64,000 nucleotides of DNA from an uncultured Chloroflexota bacterium. Lineage in GTDB: Bacteria > Chloroflexota > Limnocylindria > Limnocylindrales > CSP1-4. Every line of letters starts with the position of its first letter. Position 1 is the first letter of the stretch. The notes beneath the pieces were generated by a model that had not been told where the DNA came from, made no database searches, and saw nothing but the letters and a program-made list of their open reading frames with translations. Location of the stretch: positions 1-64,000 of the forward strand of contig CAIJPD010000025.1 in assembly GCA_903822495.1 (NCBI GenBank). The letters are read 5' to 3'. The position numbers were made by a program, and so were the translations under genes. Of the stretch, positions 61,252-64,000 are shown one piece after another.

Positions 61252-62376
61252 CTACTTCTTCAACCCCATCTGGACGAGGGTGTCGTTGATCAGGGCTGGG
61301 TCATCCATGCCTGGGTAGATGCCCTTGTCGTTGACCGCCGGCGGGGCAAAGTCGGCCGGAGCCTCATAGCAGCCGGGGGCGCGGACGGGGGAGACGTTGA
61401 GGATGCCGGTGGCGCACGGCGCGCTCTGCGACTCGGGCGACATCAGGAAGTTGAGGGCGACCAGGGCGGCGTTGAGGTGCGGAGCCTTCTTGAGGACACC
61501 GACACAGGCCTTGGAGCCCAGGTACGGGCCGGGGATGACGAGGAACTTGACGGGCGCGCCGGCCTTGGCGACGTCGGCGCCGCTGTCAACCTGCGACAGG
61601 AAGCTGAGCGCCTTGGCGCCCGCGCCGACCTGCTGCGCCGCGGTGACGGAGCTGGTGCTCAGCGTGACGTTGAGGGCCGCGATGGCCTTCAGGTAGTCGA
61701 CGCCGAACTTCTCGCGCATCATCAGGGACCACTGGGTGTAGTAGCCGCCCGGGAGGGGATCGGACAGGACGACCTTGTCCTTCCACTTGATGTTGACGAG
61801 GTCCTGCCAGGTCTTGGGGATGTCGGCGCCGGTCACCAGCTGGGTGTTGTACGTGACGCCGCTGATCGACCACTTGACGTCGGCGCAGACGTTCTTCCAC
61901 TTGCCGGCGTCGGGGTACTTGGCCCAGTTGGGCAGGCCGACCGTGGACAGGTCCACGAACCAGTCGAGGTGGTCGGCAAAGAACGCGCGCGACACGTCCT
62001 CGTAGACGTCGGTGAGGACGGCGTTGGCCGCGATCTCGGCGGAGAGACGGGTCTCAAGGACGCCGTTGGCGCCCCGGGCCAGCAGGTTCATGGTGGTGCC
62101 GGTCGTGGACTTCAGCAGGTTCTGCTGCGTCTCGATCCAGCCCGGGACCTCGGTGAACAGCGCGTCGGCGCTGGCCTCGGTCTTCGCCTTGGCGACGATC
62201 GGGGCCCACAGGTCGGCGGTCGGGGCCGCCGTGGCGGACGGGGCGGCCGTGGGGGCCTTCGTCGGGGCCGCGGTGGGGGCGGGCGTGGCGGCGGCCGAAC
62301 AGGCCGACAGGACCACGGCCAGCAGCCCGGTCACGGCGATGTGCAGGGACTTCCTGCTGGGATGTGCTTGTGTCAT
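61252..62376 (-). CDS. ABC transporter substrate-binding lipoprotein (Fe(III)/spermidine-type)
   Basis: 374 residues. Signal peptide with lipobox (VTGLLAVVLSAC, Cys about 26), then an Ala/Pro/Thr-rich linker and a type II periplasmic-binding-protein fold: SGVTYNTQLVTGADIPKTWQD, VVLSDPLPGGYYTQW, LNFLMSPESQS. Related to AfuA/PotD-like proteins; the ligand-binding residues do not identify the substrate. ATG 62376 overlaps the ATPase stop (ATGA). Confidence 0.9.
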   Translation of the reverse strand: MTQAHPSRKSLHIAVTGLLAVVLSACSAAATPAPTAAPTKAPTAAPSATAAPTADLWAPIVAKAKTEASADALFTEVPGWIETQQNLLKSTTGTTMNLLARGANGVLETRLSAEIAANAVLTDVYEDVSRAFFADHLDWFVDLSTVGLPNWAKYPDAGKWKNVCADVKWSISGVTYNTQLVTGADIPKTWQDLVNIKWKDKVVLSDPLPGGYYTQWSLMMREKFGVDYLKAIAALNVTLSTSSVTAAQQVGAGAKALSFLSQVDSGADVAKAGAPVKFLVIPGPYLGSKACVGVLKKAPHLNAALVALNFLMSPESQSAPCATGILNVSPVRAPGCYEAPADFAPPAVNDKGIYPGMDDPALINDTLVQMGLKK

Positions 62377-63545
62377 GCGGTTACCTCCCCGGATTGGACG
62401 ATGGACTCACCTGAGCCCGGCAACACGTACAGCGAGCGCGACATGGCGATGACGAAGACGTCGTGCCCCTCCACTAACGCATGGCCCTGGCTGTTGCGGA
62501 CCCGGACGATCTGGCCACCCAGCTCGATCAGCAGCTCGCTGTGCGAGCCCCGGAACATCTCGGCACGAAGCATCCCCTGGAGGACGGTGGCGTCCGGGGT
62601 GGTGCTCGGCCGTTCAGCAGCGACGGAGAGCCCCTCGGGCCGCGCCAGGACGGTGACCTGTGTCCCCTCTGCGCGCAGCTCCGGCGGGAAGTTGTCGGAG
62701 GCCACGAAGATGTCGCCGACCTTCGTGCTGACCGTGATGATCCCGGGCTGCGGTCCGCCCGCTCGGACCCGGCCGTCGAACATGTTCGCCGTCCCGATGA
62801 AGCTCGCGACGAAGCGCGTGGTGGGGCGGCGGTAGACCTGCTGGGGCGTATCGGCCTGGACGACCTTCCCCTCGTTCATGACGACGATGCGATCGGAGAT
62901 CACCATCGCCTCTTCCTGGTCGTGCGTCACGTACACCCCGGCGAACCCGAGGCGCTTGTGCATGGCCAGGAGCTCGACACGCAGCTCTTCGCGGACCTTG
63001 GCGTCGACATTCGACAACGGCTCGTCGAACAGGATCACCTTGGGGTCGCTGACAAGGCAGCGAGCCAGGGCCACGCGCTGCTGCTGCCCGCCGCTGACGT
63101 TGGCGGGGTACTCGTCGCGCAGGTGACCGATCCCCACGATCCGGAGGATTTCGGTGACGCGCTCCTGGATCTCGGCCTTGCCCATGCCGCGGACCTTGAG
63201 CGGGTAGGCGACGTTGCCGAAGACGGTCATGTGGGGCCAGACCGCATACGTCTGGAACATCATCCCGAAGTTCCGCTTCTCGGGCGGCACGATGACGCCC
63301 CGGTCGCCAGATGAGAGGAGAAGGTCGCCGCTCCAGATCTCGCCGCCAGTCGGTGTCTCGAGGCCGGCGATGCAGCGCAGCAGGGTGGTCTTGCCACTCC
63401 CGCTTGGCCCCAGCACGGCCACCATCGTCCCCGGCTCGATATCGAGGGAGACGCCGTTGACGGCGGCGACGTTGCTGCCCTTCTGGCGGCGGAAGTGCTT
63501 CTGGAGATCCACAACGCGGAGCGTGGTGCTGTGCTGGGCATTCAC
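62373..63545 (-). CDS. ABC transporter ATPase (PotA/FbpC-like)
   Basis: 390 residues. Walker A GPSGSGKTT, Q-loop MFQTYAVWPHMTV, signature VSGGQQQRVALARC, Walker B VILFDEPLSNVDAK, His-loop VTHDQEEAM, and C-terminal TOBE-like domain (about 245-370). It energises import with the fused permease and binding protein downstream. ATG 63545 is 55 bases below operator E, so the importer is part of the regulon. Confidence 0.94.
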   Translation of the reverse strand: MNAQHSTTLRVVDLQKHFRRQKGSNVAAVNGVSLDIEPGTMVAVLGPSGSGKTTLLRCIAGLETPTGGEIWSGDLLLSSGDRGVIVPPEKRNFGMMFQTYAVWPHMTVFGNVAYPLKVRGMGKAEIQERVTEILRIVGIGHLRDEYPANVSGGQQQRVALARCLVSDPKVILFDEPLSNVDAKVREELRVELLAMHKRLGFAGVYVTHDQEEAMVISDRIVVMNEGKVVQADTPQQVYRRPTTRFVASFIGTANMFDGRVRAGGPQPGIITVSTKVGDIFVASDNFPPELRAEGTQVTVLARPEGLSVAAERPSTTPDATVLQGMLRAEMFRGSHSELLIELGGQIVRVRNSQGHALVEGHDVFVIAMSRSLYVLPGSGESIVQSGEVTA

Positions 63546-63600
63546 GAATGGACTACCGAGCCCACGCCGATCGCGCCGACCATCTGGTCTTCCGCCTCAC

Positions 63601-63614
63601 CTAGTCGTCTAGTC
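63601..63614. promoter_or_regulatory. 14-base operator E
   Basis: Minus-strand GACTAGACGACTAG, 55 bases before the ABC ATPase start. A TAGGGC abuts it upstream and a better TAGCAT lies 16 bases further upstream on the minus strand, so the exact -10 is unclear. Only the minus-strand importer operon lies downstream of it. Confidence 0.7.
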
Positions 63615-63711
63615 GCCCTACCGGCCCGCCATGCTACGTCCCGCCGTTCTGGAGTGTCAAGGTGGATCGGGGTGCGGGAGGGGCGATGCCAGCGTCCGAA
63701 CGAACCTCCGG

Positions 63712-64000
63712 TCATGCCTCTTCGCTGGCGATCCGAGCCCCCTCGACCATCGACGCGAACTTGGCCCACGTGATGCTGGGGACCACTCGCCATTCGCGGA
63801 CCACCGACGTGCCGAAGCCGCAGTCGGCGCCGGCGACCACGCGCTCGGGTCCGACCAGGCGGGCGTAGTTGAGCAGGCGCTGGGCGATCAGGCGCGGGTG
63901 CTCGATGTAATTGGAGGTGGAATCGATGACGCCCGGGACCAGGTACTTGCCGTCCGGGAGGCGGACGTCGCGGAACACCTCCCACTCGTGCGCGTGGCGC
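63712..64000 (-). CDS. MetE-like (cobalamin-independent methionine synthase fold) protein, C-terminal fragment
   Basis: Open to the window end; about 96 residues of the C-terminus are visible. HEWEVFRDVRLPDG, VPGVIDSTSNYIEHPRLIAQ, VVAGADCGFGTS and the final WAKFASMVEGARIASEEA match the C-terminal barrel of MetE/UROD-like proteins, with the zinc Cys in GADCGFG. Catabolic clusters often carry such short MetE-like proteins of unknown function that are not methionine synthases; which kind this is depends on the missing part. Confidence 0.8.
   Translation of the reverse strand, partial: RHAHEWEVFRDVRLPDGKYLVPGVIDSTSNYIEHPRLIAQRLLNYARLVGPERVVAGADCGFGTSVVREWRVVPSITWAKFASMVEGARIASEEA

Noticed and set aside
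28164-63545. Assignment of the island to steroid degradation
   Set aside because: IpdAB-like and Ltp2-like proteins are suggestive, but ring dehydrogenases, hydroxylases, acyl-CoA dehydrogenases and acyl-CoA ligases of that pathway are absent.

Overview
The window is very GC-rich, densely packed chromosomal DNA with ATGA/GTGA-coupled operons, many GTG starts and no rRNA, tRNA, transposase or phage genes that I could see. Gene content (L25/Ctc, LemA-GIDE pair, PASTA kinase, DUF4349 lipoprotein, many class III CoA-transferase domains) and apparently leaderless promoters fit an uncultured soil or freshwater Chloroflexota bacterium, or a neighbouring phylum. That assignment is inferred from content, not from a marker gene.

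Left half (about 1-29 kb) is mostly housekeeping. It holds an ATP-dependent DNA ligase flanked on both sides by short tandem repeats; a DUF4349 lipoprotein and a methyltransferase; ribosomal protein L25; a two-component system; an HtrA/DegP protease that needs one frameshift correction; a small Cys-rich protein-folC-folP-folB operon; an Ig-like membrane protein; a zinc-ribbon protein; a PASTA kinase with a degenerate catalytic loop; GalU; two alpha/beta hydrolases; an EamA exporter; a MerR-like HTH/membrane-protein pair; LemA and GIDE proteins; an isochorismatase-fold protein; a terpenoid-cyclase-like repeat protein; and two tandem aldo-keto reductases. Several monocistronic genes have a TAnnnT hexamer 6-8 bases before the start codon, so their mRNAs are probably leaderless.

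Right half (about 28-64 kb) is a catabolic island built around acyl-CoA chemistry: a GntR/UTRA regulator, an MFS carrier, an ABC importer, two metal-dependent cyclase-family hydrolases, an amidohydrolase, an M20-like protein, two alpha/beta pairs of the glutaconate CoA-transferase/IpdAB superfamily, five class III CoA-transferase domains in three proteins, a crotonase, a thiolase-like/DUF35 pair, a TPP enzyme, three MDR dehydrogenases, an SDR, a FGGY kinase and a CapA-family protein. Five transcription units are preceded by the same 14-base element, GWMTAKRCRACTAG, usually just after a -10-like hexamer. I read this as the operator of one regulon, most likely read by the GntR/UTRA protein. Substrate unknown. 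Because one alpha/beta pair has lost the CoA-transferase glutamate but keeps an IpdA-type glutamate, and the thiolase-like protein lacks a recognisable nucleophilic cysteine, I propose hydrolytic or retro-aldol C-C cleavage of a CoA-bound ring or diketone.

Two toxin-antitoxin-like modules (HipBA at 44.7-46.2 kb, HTH/DUF6036-type nucleotidyltransferase at 50.6-51.7 kb) sit between the operons of the island. The window ends inside a MetE-like gene.
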